Positions 16,167-24,571 of a DNA stretch of 41,484 nt are shown here, piece by piece. How positions within the stretch are numbered: the stretch's first letter is position 1; the number at the start of each line of letters is the position of its first letter. The DNA is from Alkalibacillus flavidus (lineage in GTDB: Bacteria; Bacillota; Bacilli; Bacillales; Alkalibacillaceae), in assembly GCF_040545925.1 (NCBI RefSeq), contig NZ_JBEPMX010000017.1:1-41484 (forward strand), given 5' to 3'. A model generated the notes under the pieces. The model saw only the letters and a program-made list of their open reading frames with translations, did no database searches and had not been told where the DNA came from. A program made the translations under genes and the position numbers.

Positions 16167-17354
16167 TCATTGTTTTTCATTAAACGCTTTCACAGCTTCA
16201 TCGATTGGTTCAATAAAGGCAAGGAAATCTTTGATCATGTCTTGTAAGCATTGTTCTAGTTTTAAGCCGTCTTTTAATGTGTTTTTATCTAGAAAGTGAT
16301 AAGTTTTGGCTGCGAATGTATCAGCTCGTCTACCTTTAATTTTGGCTCCGTCTCTGTATTGAATGCCGTTCTCATTTAACGTGTCTTTGAGTGACATGAT
16401 TAAGTCGTTTTCATATGCATGATTAAACTCGTCTTTTCTTTTACCCTCAATATCCACGAGGAAAGAAAGCTTATTCTCTATTAAACTGCTTTGATTTAAT
16501 GATAGTTCAAAATGAATATCTAAGCCATTTTTCTTCCAGTTTTGTTTGTAAATTTGGTGATAATGTCTTCCGTGTTGAAACTTGATATTCCATTCTTTAT
16601 TAAAATAATTTTTAATATAAGATTCAATAAAATCAAATATGTCTTTATAATCATCTTCCAAGTTCTGCAGTAAATCGTTGATCATGCCAGAGTAGTCCAT
16701 TAATAATTCGGTTTTTTTAGATATTTCTAATGTCTTATCATTCAAGAAGTGTCCCTCCAAGTGTCTTATGATTTCGTTATATAATACGGCCTTACGAATA
16801 TCTCTCAAGACGTCGGTCGTTACTTGTTTAAGTGCATCTACTAATTGAAAATAATCAATTGGAGTAAAGCTCGGATTCAACGGTGTTTTGCCATGTGGTG
16901 ATAATAAAACATAGTGAATTTCGTAGTGTGAGTTGGGAAATTCATGATTAATTTGTTGTTCGTAATCCCAGGTTTGATCGCCGTGTTCGCCTGTGAAAAC
17001 TTTGTGTTCTATGGCGATAATGGTTTCGTCACTAATGGTAATAAGAAAGTCAATTCTTCTCTTATTAGTCAACTCATGTTCTCGTTTGATTTCAATTTTA
17101 TCTGTTTCTGATAAATCGGCAGGGTAGTTTATTAGATTCATCAAATTATTTAACGGCTGTGTCCCTACACCGTTAATTTCAGGGTTTAATATGTAAGCTA
17201 AATAATCACTGATGGCATTTTCGTCATGAAATTTATTGCCCATGACAGTAATGATGCTGTCCAATTCTTGCTTAGACTCATCTTTTATATAGCTGTGAAT
17301 TTCCTTCATTCTATCAAGCTGGTTCTCGGTTTCTTCTTTCGAGATGGAAGACAT
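16167..17354 (-). CDS. PD-(D/E)XK nuclease family protein
   Basis: 395 aa. Nuclease core in the first 150 residues: an N-terminal Glu/His region (NKFHDENAISDYLAYILN), then RRIDFLI with the metal Asp, and IIAIEHKV giving the E-x-K catalytic pair, then HYVLLSPHG. This matches the PDDEXK_4 type found in accessory and defence-like loci. The C-terminal 200 residues are predicted helical and not recognised. Target unknown. ATG 17354 with AGGTGAT upstream. It directly follows the small zinc-ribbon gene (11-base gap) and precedes the ykvA-like gene. Confidence 0.8.
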   Translation of the reverse strand: MSSISKEETENQLDRMKEIHSYIKDESKQELDSIITVMGNKFHDENAISDYLAYILNPEINGVGTQPLNNLMNLINYPADLSETDKIEIKREHELTNKRRIDFLITISDETIIAIEHKVFTGEHGDQTWDYEQQINHEFPNSHYEIHYVLLSPHGKTPLNPSFTPIDYFQLVDALKQVTTDVLRDIRKAVLYNEIIRHLEGHFLNDKTLEISKKTELLMDYSGMINDLLQNLEDDYKDIFDFIESYIKNYFNKEWNIKFQHGRHYHQIYKQNWKKNGLDIHFELSLNQSSLIENKLSFLVDIEGKRKDEFNHAYENDLIMSLKDTLNENGIQYRDGAKIKGRRADTFAAKTYHFLDKNTLKDGLKLEQCLQDMIKDFLAFIEPIDEAVKAFNEKQ

Positions 17355-17365
17355 GTTATCACCTA

Positions 17366-17578
17366 CTAATATAATTTAATATAATATCCACATTCATTTG
17401 GGCATACCTGTGCTTCAAACGCGTCTAATATATAATAACCATGCCGATCTTCTGTGACCGTATCCATAAAATCATAAATAAGCTTGCTGTGACACGTTGG
17501 ACAATGGTCTGTGTGGTGGGAGATAGCCAAATATACCACTTCCGATACGTAATAATAAAATGACACATAATACTTCAT
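17366..17578 (-). CDS. Small zinc-ribbon-like protein, unknown function
   Basis: Up to 70 aa. It has two Cys pairs, HCPTCH and CPNECG, about 33 residues apart, the layout of a zinc ribbon, and ends GYYIKLY. I do not recognise a named family. The start is uncertain: ATG 17578 lacks a ribosome site, whereas TTG 17530 has GGAAG seven bases upstream and would give about 54 aa (AISHHTDHCPTC...). Eleven bases separate it from the nuclease gene, so the two are probably one transcript. Confidence 0.5.
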   Translation of the reverse strand: MKYYVSFYYYVSEVVYLAISHHTDHCPTCHSKLIYDFMDTVTEDRHGYYILDAFEAQVCPNECGYYIKLY

Positions 17579-17622
17579 ATGACATATTTCTACATAAATA
17601 TATAATATCCTTCTTAAATTTT

Positions 17623-17832
17623 GGCTCTGTTAAAGTTTAATGTTGAGTTTAAAATGATAGTAGCACTGAGTTGTTGAATTGTGAGGAGTGAAGGTGGCGA
17701 CTCCAGCGGGAACAGCACGAGTCTCGAGACCCCGCAAGCCCCGCTTTTTGGGCTGAGGAGGCTCGAGCCGTGCCCGCGGAAAGCGTCCACCGAAAGCGGA
17801 TCACAATATCAACAACGGACTTTAACATAGCC
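17623..17832. repeat. Dispersed structured repeat, copy 1
   Basis: A GC-rich ~210-bp element in AT-rich surroundings. The core (17671-17820) is ~85-90% identical to 39202-39349. It folds into a nested stem: TTGTTGAATTGTGA with TCACAATATCAACAA; GGTGG with CCACC; GCGG with CCGC; GCAC with GTGC; CTCGAG with CTCGAG; and an inner AGCCC/GGGCT hairpin. Terminal inverted repeats GGCTCTGTTAAAGT and ACTTTAACATAGCC (13 of 14) bound this copy. No transposase is present. The gap 17579-17937 holds nothing else except the region before the methyltransferase start. Confidence 0.85.
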
Positions 17833-17937
17833 TGAATTTTAAATATTTCATCATTACTTGCAATGTCTTACCATTTTTACTTTTAACCCCCTATGTGGGA
17901 TAATGATGTGAGAGTTAGAGAGAGGACGGTTAAAAAC

Positions 17938-19119
17938 ATGAAGGAATTAGTAATAAATCCGACGTTTGTGAAGCAATTTCAACATAAATTTCCGCTAATC
18001 CATAAAGATGCGGTTCAAAATGTGCAAGACCTTAGTGATGAAGGTGAGATCGTTCATTTAGTGGACGGGAATGGTGGCTTTATCGCGAAAGGGTATTATG
18101 GTAAGCAAAATAAAGGACTTGGTTGGGTGTTAACGCATAGCATAGATGAGCCGATCGATGTGACGTTTTTCCGGACGAAGATTTTGACTGCGATTAATAA
18201 GCGTAAGGCATATTATGAGGACCCTAATACCACAGCGTTTCGTTTGTTTAATGGTGAAGGCGATGGCATTGGTGGTCTAACGATTGATTATTACAATGGC
18301 CATTATTTGTTGAACTGGTACAGTGAAGGCATTTATGCGTTTAAAGAGAAGGTCGTGACGGTGCTAACGGAGTATGGTGAGTGCGAATCGATTTATGAGA
18401 AGAAGCGGTTTGATACGAAGGGGTCTTATATTGATGATGATGACTTCGTTTACGGCGAACGACCAGAATTCCCGCTCATTATTCAAGAGAATGGGATGAA
18501 TTATGCGGTTGATTTGAATGATGGGGCAATGACAGGGATTTTCTTAGATCAACGTGATGTGCGTCGTGCGCTTCGTGACCGTTATGCGAAGGGCAAGCAT
18601 GTGCTCAATACGTTTTCATATACTGGCGCATTTTCAGTTGCAGCAGCATTAGGTGGCGCAGAAAGTACGACGAGCGTGGACCTCGCTAAGCGGAGTGAGC
18701 CGAAAACGATTGAGAATTTCAGTTTGAACGGGATTGATTTGGAGCAACAATCAATTTATGTGATGGATATTTACAGTTACTTTAAATATGCTAAGCGCCA
18801 TAGCCTCATGTACGATACGATTGTATTGGACCCGCCGAGCTTTGCGCGTAATAAAAAGAAAACATTTTCTAGCGCGAAAGACTATCCGTCGCTTATTAAG
18901 CATTCAGCTGAGATTATCAATGACGGTGGCATCATTGTCGCCTCGACGAACAATGCCTCATTCGATATGAAACATTTTAAGAAGCTTGTCGCTCAAGGAT
19001 TTAAAGAAGCGGGTGTGTCTTACAACGTAAAAGAAGAATTCGGTTTGCCGAGAGATTTCCCGGCACATAGTCTGTATAAACAGAGTGATTATTTGAAAGT
19101 GCTCGTGTTAGAAGTGTGA
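17938..19119 (+). CDS. Class I SAM-dependent rRNA methyltransferase, RlmI-like
   Basis: Probable 23S rRNA cytosine-5 methyltransferase related to RlmI and Bacillus YwbD. 393 aa from ATG 17938 (AGAGGA upstream); an upstream in-frame ATG at 17893 lacks a ribosome site. N-terminal PUA-like region (to about 80), then the Rossmann methyltransferase domain with VLNTFSYTGAFS (SAM loop), LDPPSFAR (catalytic/base-binding motif IV), and INDGGIIVASTNNAS. Single gene with its own terminator. Confidence 0.9.
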   Translation: MKELVINPTFVKQFQHKFPLIHKDAVQNVQDLSDEGEIVHLVDGNGGFIAKGYYGKQNKGLGWVLTHSIDEPIDVTFFRTKILTAINKRKAYYEDPNTTAFRLFNGEGDGIGGLTIDYYNGHYLLNWYSEGIYAFKEKVVTVLTEYGECESIYEKKRFDTKGSYIDDDDFVYGERPEFPLIIQENGMNYAVDLNDGAMTGIFLDQRDVRRALRDRYAKGKHVLNTFSYTGAFSVAAALGGAESTTSVDLAKRSEPKTIENFSLNGIDLEQQSIYVMDIYSYFKYAKRHSLMYDTIVLDPPSFARNKKKTFSSAKDYPSLIKHSAEIINDGGIIVASTNNASFDMKHFKKLVAQGFKEAGVSYNVKEEFGLPRDFPAHSLYKQSDYLKVLVLEV

Positions 19120-19145
19120 CTTTTTCAAAACAAAAAATACTAATC

Positions 19146-19186
19146 TTGGACTCAGTATAATGTGTTGTACTGAGTCCAATTTTTTA
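19146..19186. terminator. Terminator of the RlmI-like gene
   Basis: TTGGACTCAGTA/TACTGAGTCCAA, 12-bp perfect stem, then six T. It also lies just beyond the stop of the small minus-strand gene at 19194. Confidence 0.92.
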
Positions 19187-19193
19187 CGATGAC

Positions 19194-19334
19194 TTAATAT
19201 AACCAAACTCTGACTAACCACATAATGCCACGGGCCATATATTTAAGCGGTATCACAATTAATTCAGGTATAAATAATAAAATGTCGATCCATTTTTCAA
19301 TATGGCTTCGGCGCTTCGGTTGGCTTTCACTCAC
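19194..19334 (-). CDS. Small membrane protein, 46 aa, hypothetical
   Basis: A short gene with a GTG start at 19334 and AGGTGA five bases upstream. The product has a basic N-terminus (SESQPKRRSH), then a hydrophobic stretch WIDILLFIPELIVIPL, KYMARGIMW and LVRVWLY: an amphipathic or single-pass membrane protein. It fills an otherwise empty 330-base gap and ends against a terminator. I recognise no family. Confidence 0.6.
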   Translation of the reverse strand: MSESQPKRRSHIEKWIDILLFIPELIVIPLKYMARGIMWLVRVWLY

Positions 19335-19518
19335 GTTCGTCACCTCATTTTTTGAAATAATCCTTATGGGTCGCTCTGATTGACTGTTTCGTGTTCATTA
19401 TTATAACATAATTTGGAATAAAGAGTGATAGTTGAATATATCTCATGATAAGATGAGTATGATCATATGAAAAACAGTTATCAGAAAATGCTTCGGAATA
19501 GGGAAAGGAGTTGTAAAC

Positions 19519-20022
19519 ATGAGCGAGTCATTATCGGTTCAACCACTACAAAAAGATGATCTCGATTTTCTATATCAAATGCGGGTGAATTCGGATGTGA
19601 TGGATTATTGGTTTGAAGAGCCTTATGCGTCGAAAGCACAAATGATTAAATCGTATGAAGCGAATCTGGAGAGAGACACGCATCGATCGTTTATATTATA
19701 TTACGGTGAAGTTAGAGTTGGTTTCTTAGGGTTGTTTGATATCGACTGGCGCCATCGTCATGCGGAGTTTGCGATTATGATTGACCCAGCGTTTCAAGGG
19801 AATGGGTATGCGACGTGTGCAACAGAATTAATGGTGGACTATGGGTTTTATCAGTTGAATTTACATAAGTTGTTTTTGTTTGTGGCTAAATCGAATGACA
19901 AGGCGGTCTACATTTATGAAAAGGTCGGATTCGAACGAGAAGGTGTTCTAAAACAACACTTCTTCATCAATGGGCAATACTGCGATGCGATTATGATGGC
20001 GATGCTTCGTGAAAACAACTAA
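19519..20022 (+). CDS. speG: GNAT acetyltransferase, SpeG-like (spermidine)
   Basis: 167 aa, close in length and pattern to SpeG spermidine/spermine N-acetyltransferase. Shared features: VMDYWFEEPY near residue 27, HRHAEFAIMI, acetyl-CoA loop FQGNGYATCA (Q-x-x-G-x-G/A), LNLHKL and VGFEREGVLKQHFFINGQY. It detoxifies polyamines in the cytoplasm by acetylation. AAAGGAG precedes ATG 19519. Not linked to other polyamine genes, although arginase at 7413 feeds ornithine. Confidence 0.85.
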   Translation: MSESLSVQPLQKDDLDFLYQMRVNSDVMDYWFEEPYASKAQMIKSYEANLERDTHRSFILYYGEVRVGFLGLFDIDWRHRHAEFAIMIDPAFQGNGYATCATELMVDYGFYQLNLHKLFLFVAKSNDKAVYIYEKVGFEREGVLKQHFFINGQYCDAIMMAMLRENN

Positions 20023-20059
20023 ATGTTATACAATATGATTGAATTTCTGCAGTCATATC

Positions 20060-20101
20060 AAAGGCCCGAACGATTTCCGTGTTAGAATCGTTCGGGCCTT
20101 T
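20060..20101. terminator. Strong bidirectional terminator
   Basis: AAAGGCCCGAACGATT/AATCGTTCGGGCCTTT, a 16-bp perfect stem, between the convergent speG and thioredoxin-like genes. Confidence 0.95.
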
Positions 20102-20110
20102 GTGAAGTCA

Positions 20111-20686
20111 TTAGTGTTTTTGTTTATCATTAATAGCTTGTTGAACGGTTTGTTTAAAGCTTTCGTAAACATCATGCCACAACGTTTCATCTGTTGTGAA
20201 GCGGTATGTTAAGGCTTTAATCATATCTTTTTGAGCTGCTTGAAATTCAGGGTCATCTTGATCAGGTAATGCCGCCGCATATTCATCAATGAGTGCTTGT
20301 GCTTTCGGCGAGCGAGGTCCCCATTTCCCGATAACTGTCCCATCATAATCTAAAATTAAAATAATCGGAATGGAACGGCTGCTGTTCGTTAAGTGACGAT
20401 CGATTAACTCGGGTTCTGAATCTCGTAACACGACACGCATCTCCATGTTTGCTGCTTCAGCAATTTGGCGGATAATCGGATTAATCATCATCGCGTCGCC
20501 GCACCAGTCTTCCGTAATGACGAGGAAATGAAGTGACTGTTCGCGTAAGGTTTCAGCTAACTCATCGTCAGGTAATGCGAACGATTCGTAAACGGTAAAA
20601 CTTTTATCTTGTAATTGGCTCATTTTGTTCATGTAGCTTTCAATTGATTCAGCCTCATTAAAATAGTGTTCTTCAGATTTCATCAT
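20111..20686 (-). CDS. Thioredoxin-like family protein
   Basis: 191 aa with a thioredoxin fold: LHFLVITEDWCGDA holds a one-Cys active site (WCGD instead of WCGPC), and SIPIILILDYDG supplies the cis-Pro loop. Bacillus relatives are annotated as thioredoxin family proteins of unknown role. With a single Cys it cannot do normal dithiol chemistry and may act through mixed disulphides. C-terminus helical. ATG 20686; single gene. Confidence 0.85.
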   Translation of the reverse strand: MMKSEEHYFNEAESIESYMNKMSQLQDKSFTVYESFALPDDELAETLREQSLHFLVITEDWCGDAMMINPIIRQIAEAANMEMRVVLRDSEPELIDRHLTNSSRSIPIILILDYDGTVIGKWGPRSPKAQALIDEYAAALPDQDDPEFQAAQKDMIKALTYRFTTDETLWHDVYESFKQTVQQAINDKQKH

Positions 20687-20783
20687 GTTTGCCCCCTTTA
20701 AATCAATGCTTGTATCCCTATCATATCATCTCGCTCATAGCTTGTAGACGAATTAGCTTAAGCCAATAAATTGGTAAAAATGA

Positions 20784-20812
20784 TTGACAAGTGTCTAGAA
20801 CTCTATTATGAT
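20784..20812 (+). promoter_or_regulatory. Promoter of nhaC
   Basis: TTGACA, 17 bases, TATGAT: near-consensus SigA promoter, about 90 bases before the nhaC start. Confidence 0.85.
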
Positions 20813-20838
20813 AGCACTTAATTACTTTTATATATAAA

Positions 20839-20865
20839 AGCGTTTAAGCGTTTAAGTGGTTAAAC
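20839..20865 (+). repeat. Three direct repeats in the nhaC leader
   Basis: AGCGTTTA AGCGTTTA AGTGGTTA: three 8-bp units in tandem, 25-50 bases after the -10, followed by AAC. Possible operator or leader element; no regulator identified. Confidence 0.5.
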
Positions 20866-20901
20866 TATATCATTTTATAAATAGAGAAGGGGGAGTTTAC
20901 G

Positions 20902-22320
20902 ATGCAAGACAATCATGACTTTCGTATTTCGGGGTGGGAAGCAGCATTTATTCTACTATCGATGTTGGCGATCATTGGGGTGTCGCTTATTTCGTTTAGT
21001 GCTGATCCGCACGTGCCGATTTTGTTGATCATTATGGGATTAATTGTATGGGGTAAATTACGTCGATTTGATTGGAAGACGATCGAAAATGGGATGGTAA
21101 AAGGTGTGCAATCAGGTATTGTGCCGGTCATTATCTTTCTATTAATCGGTGTGCTTATTGCGGTTTGGATGAAGTCAGGAACGATTCCGACGCTTATTAC
21201 ATACAGCTTTAATATTATTTCGGTCGATTATTTCTTAGTAAGCGTCTTTATCGTCACGTCGATTATTGCGGTGTTTGTCGGCAGTTCATTTACGACGGTA
21301 TCAACGATTGGTGTGGCTTTCATTGCGATTGCGACGGCACTTGATTTTAATTTAGCCATGACAGCGGGTGCGATCGTGTCAGGTGCGATGTTCGGAGATA
21401 AGATGAGCCCGATGTCAGATACGACGAACTTAGCGTCATCGGTTAGCCAAGTTGACTTATTCGAACATATTCGTCATATGCTTTGGACGACGATTCCAGC
21501 GTTTGTCATAACGGCGATTGCGTTTGTACTAATAGGTTTTGATGGTGGTGAAGCTAATTTAGGGCAAGTTGAATCGTTAATGCAAGTGTTCCAAACGGAG
21601 ACGACGGTGCATTGGGTCGCGATTTTACCAGCCGTCGTGATGTTAGTTGCGGCTGTGAGAAAGATGTCAGCGATCCCGACGATTTTGTTAGGTATCGTCA
21701 GTGGTTTTGTCGTATCGCTCATCTTACAAGCGGGAGCGGTGAACATCACGGAATGGATGGCTGTCGTTCAAGGTGGATTCGAAGCATCAACAGGCAATGA
21801 ACAAGTGAATTCAATCGTGAACCAAGGCGGTATTCAAAGCATGATGTGGGCTGTATCGTTACTATTGCTCGCCTTATCGATGGGTGGCATGTTATCGGAA
21901 TTGAACGTGATCGATTCATTAATGGCGGCGATTCATAGCTGGGTGGAAACGCGTGGCAAAGTCGTTTTATCAACGGTTCTAACAGGAATTGGTGTGAATC
22001 TGACGCTAGGTGAACAGTACATGTCGGTTATTTTACCAGGCGAAGCGTATGCGAGCCGTTATAAGGAAATGGGTTATGAAGGCAAACATTTATCTAAAGT
22101 GTTAGAATCAGGTGGGACGGTCATTAATCCACTCATTCCTTATGGGGTTAGTGGTGTGTTTATGACGAGTGTACTAAACGTGTCGGTGTTATCGTATATG
22201 CCGTTTGCGTTCTTCTGTCTCATCTGTCCAATTATTACGATCGTTTACGGTTTTACGGGCATTTCGATGAAAAAAGAAACGGAATACACTGCGAATTCTC
22301 ATGCTTCCGTAACTACTTAA
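20902..22320 (+). CDS. nhaC: Na+/H+ antiporter NhaC
   Basis: Sodium/proton antiporter, 472 aa with about 11-12 hydrophobic helices. Family motif GDKMSPMSDTTNLA at about 173-186, plus a second conserved region TLGEQYMSVILPG, where nucleotides and ions are thought to pass. Exports Na+ in exchange for H+ and supports pH and salt tolerance. GGGGGAG-type ribosome site before ATG 20902. Single gene with its own promoter and terminator. Confidence 0.93.
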   Translation: MQDNHDFRISGWEAAFILLSMLAIIGVSLISFSADPHVPILLIIMGLIVWGKLRRFDWKTIENGMVKGVQSGIVPVIIFLLIGVLIAVWMKSGTIPTLITYSFNIISVDYFLVSVFIVTSIIAVFVGSSFTTVSTIGVAFIAIATALDFNLAMTAGAIVSGAMFGDKMSPMSDTTNLASSVSQVDLFEHIRHMLWTTIPAFVITAIAFVLIGFDGGEANLGQVESLMQVFQTETTVHWVAILPAVVMLVAAVRKMSAIPTILLGIVSGFVVSLILQAGAVNITEWMAVVQGGFEASTGNEQVNSIVNQGGIQSMMWAVSLLLLALSMGGMLSELNVIDSLMAAIHSWVETRGKVVLSTVLTGIGVNLTLGEQYMSVILPGEAYASRYKEMGYEGKHLSKVLESGGTVINPLIPYGVSGVFMTSVLNVSVLSYMPFAFFCLICPIITIVYGFTGISMKKETEYTANSHASVTT

Positions 22321-22362
22321 AAGATGATAAAACATGGTGTGTTGATAAAAGTTTCGAAAAAG

Positions 22363-22400
22363 AAAAACCGTTTTGACCAACTAAAGGCCAAAACGGTTTT
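22363..22400. terminator. Bidirectional terminator, nhaC / MFS gene
   Basis: AAAACCGTTTTG/CAAAACGGTTTT around ACCAACTAAAGGC, with T-runs on both strands. The genes converge here. Confidence 0.9.
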
Positions 22401-22401
22401 A

Positions 22402-23556
22402 TTATGCGTGACGTCTGCTTATAACAATGTGGAAAATCGTTAAGCTAATTGTGCCGATTAAGGCAAGACCGGCTAAGATTAAGTAAAGAGCATGAACCCC
22501 TAGGTAATCAATGATTGATCCGCCTGCTAGTGAGCCGATAATACCGGAGATCCCGAAGAAGACGGTGTGGAACATTAAGTGCCCGGTACCTTCTACGACT
22601 TTTGGAATGAGTCGCGTTATATAATCGAAGGCTGTTAAGTACATGACGGCGAACGTTAAACCGTGCATAAATTGTAGTCCAATAGCGATCCAAGGATCAT
22701 CGATGATTCCGAATAAGAACCAACGCAACGTGTATAAAGCGCCAGCCGCAATGATGAAGAATAATGTTTTATATTTGCGGAACCAATAACCAGCAGTTGC
22801 AAAAATCGCAGCCTCACTAATGACACCGACAAACCATGCGATACCGACTAAACTTTCGGTGCCGCCTAGGTCATTAATATAGATTCCGATATAGCTATCG
22901 CTCGTACGGTGTGTAATCGTAATAAACATGATTAAGACGAGAAATGTCATGAGCTTCCCGTTTTTAAACAGTTGTTTTACACTTTGCAAATTCACCGGTT
23001 CTTGGGCGGGTTCAGCATCTGTTAATCTAAGAGACACGATTAACGCAATCACGCCGAATAATAGATACGGCCAAATGATGTTTTGAATGTCTGTTAATGT
23101 TAAGTACTGGCCAACGACGAGGGATGATGTAGCGAACCCGATGGACCCCCACATTCTAATCGATCCGAATGAAATATGTAATTCATCCGCCCGTCTCTGC
23201 GATAAACTATCCCCGAATGCTGTAATCGGAGCAGAGAAGAAATAAAGTAAAAAGGCCAAAAGTAAAATAAGAGCTAAACTATACACATTGAAAAAGACCA
23301 TACTGACAGGGAGTAAAATGGCCAATAATAAAAGTACAATGCGCTTAACTGTTTTATATTTGTCGCTAACATAACCCCAGAAAGGTTCTGAAATGAGGGC
23401 AGCGAGTGGCCCGATAGCAAGAACCCAACCAATCTCGGTCCCAGATAGTTTTAAATCTTCTAGATAGAGAGGGATGTAGCTTAATATAATCGTATGTGTT
23501 GCGTAAAACGCGAATAGAAATAGTTTTAATGGTGTTAGTGATTGATTCTGTGCCAT
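22402..23556 (-). CDS. MFS transporter (MFS_1-like, YwbF type)
   Basis: 384 aa, 12 predicted helices. Loop 2-3 motif GYVSDKYKTVKR; conserved RMWGSIGFA after helix 4; GRRADELHISFGS-like region before it (RRADELHISFGSIRMWG). This resembles the 3-phenylpropionate/nucleoside-H+ symporter-like subgroup in which Bacillus YwbF falls. Substrate unknown. ATG 23556 behind GGAGATGA. Single gene. Confidence 0.85.
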   Translation of the reverse strand: MAQNQSLTPLKLFLFAFYATHTIILSYIPLYLEDLKLSGTEIGWVLAIGPLAALISEPFWGYVSDKYKTVKRIVLLLLAILLPVSMVFFNVYSLALILLLAFLLYFFSAPITAFGDSLSQRRADELHISFGSIRMWGSIGFATSSLVVGQYLTLTDIQNIIWPYLLFGVIALIVSLRLTDAEPAQEPVNLQSVKQLFKNGKLMTFLVLIMFITITHRTSDSYIGIYINDLGGTESLVGIAWFVGVISEAAIFATAGYWFRKYKTLFFIIAAGALYTLRWFLFGIIDDPWIAIGLQFMHGLTFAVMYLTAFDYITRLIPKVVEGTGHLMFHTVFFGISGIIGSLAGGSIIDYLGVHALYLILAGLALIGTISLTIFHIVISRRHA

Positions 23557-23696
23557 AAGTCATCTCCATTATCTATGATTATAAATACTTTAGTTATCGT
23601 AACATGTATAGTTGTCACGAAACAGGTATATGTTTTGAATCGCATACGTTATTGGATGAATTAGTGTAAACACGAAAAAGCATAAAGGAAGACGTA

Positions 23697-23740
23697 ATTA
23701 AAGGCGGTCGCTTGTTTATAGGCGACCGCCCTTTAATTAG
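23697..23740. terminator. Terminator of the yhfK-like gene
   Basis: AATTAAAGGCGGTCGC/GGCGACCGCCTTTAATT (one bulge), strong GC stem, after the minus-strand stop at 23754. Confidence 0.9.
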
Positions 23741-23753
23741 TAGTATTTGCGAT

Positions 23754-24404
23754 TTATAATGATTGAATCGCGTCGTCAATTGCTGTGTCGCCTTGAACGA
23801 CTTGGAATTCTTGTCCGATTGTATTGTTATGAACAAGGCTTGAGAGAATGACCCGAGCAATATCTTCGCGTGCGACTTCATCCGGTTGTGTTGTCGCAGC
23901 AAGGCTCACGTTACCTGTTCCTGCATCATTCGTTAAACGACCTGGATGAATAATTGTGTGGTCTAGGTCTGTATCGCGTAACCATACGTCAGCGTAATGT
24001 TTAGCAGCGACATATGGTGAGAACGACTCAGGCGCTTGTTGGATCGCCTCTCGTGTCGTATCAAATGAGCTGATCATCACAAATCGTTTAACACCAGCTG
24101 CTTTTGTCGCCTCGATGGTTTTAACAGCGCCATCAAGGTCGATCATCATCGTTTTATCTTTACCCGTGTGCGGGCCTGAACCGGCTGTAAATACGACGGC
24201 ATCAACATCGTCTGCAGCTTGTTGAATGGCCTTAATATCATCTTCTAAATCAACAACGGCGACTTCAGCCCCTAAGTCTTTGAAGAAGCGGGCTTGCTCT
24301 TTGTTACGAATCATCGCCTTCGCTTGCAAGTCGTCATGGTCTTGAATAAATTGAACTAAATGCTTTCCGATTTGGCCGTTTGCGCCAACGACTAGTACCT
24401 TCAT
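23754..24404 (-). CDS. NAD(P)-binding oxidoreductase, YhfK-like (atypical SDR)
   Basis: 216 aa. Rossmann motif VVGANGQIGKHL (G-x-x-G-x-x-G) at residues 5-16, VVDLEDD, VVFTAGSG, VMISSFDT, and YVAAKHYAD with the Y-x-x-x-K pair, then IIHPGRLTND. Matches the atypical SDR5 group of Bacillus YhfK/YwnB. Physiological substrate unknown. ATG 24404 behind AAAGGATGG. Confidence 0.88.
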   Translation of the reverse strand: MKVLVVGANGQIGKHLVQFIQDHDDLQAKAMIRNKEQARFFKDLGAEVAVVDLEDDIKAIQQAADDVDAVVFTAGSGPHTGKDKTMMIDLDGAVKTIEATKAAGVKRFVMISSFDTTREAIQQAPESFSPYVAAKHYADVWLRDTDLDHTIIHPGRLTNDAGTGNVSLAATTQPDEVAREDIARVILSSLVHNNTIGQEFQVVQGDTAIDDAIQSL

Positions 24405-24491
24405 GTAACCATCCTTTCAATTACCAACTTATTATTTACCTAAACAAATATTTTAGAAAAAGTCTATTATGATGCTTGTTAATCCAAGTGA

Positions 24492-24520
24492 TTGACAATA
24501 CAAATGATTTAACATAATAT
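24492..24520 (+). promoter_or_regulatory. Promoter of the dicarboxylate symporter gene
   Basis: TTGACA, 17 bases, TAATAT; a TATAAT overlaps three bases downstream. 51 bases before the start codon. Confidence 0.7.
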
Positions 24521-24571
24521 AATTTAAGTAATAAAACACATAAGAATAATCGGAATTAGGGGGTGTGATTG

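Noticed and set aside
17893..17937. Upstream start for the RlmI-like gene
   Set aside because: The extra 15 residues (MWDNDVRVRER...) have no ribosome site and do not resemble the family N-terminus; ATG 17938 does.
23615..23902. 95-codon minus-strand frame
   Set aside because: It overlaps the end of the YhfK-like gene and its strong terminator in another frame.
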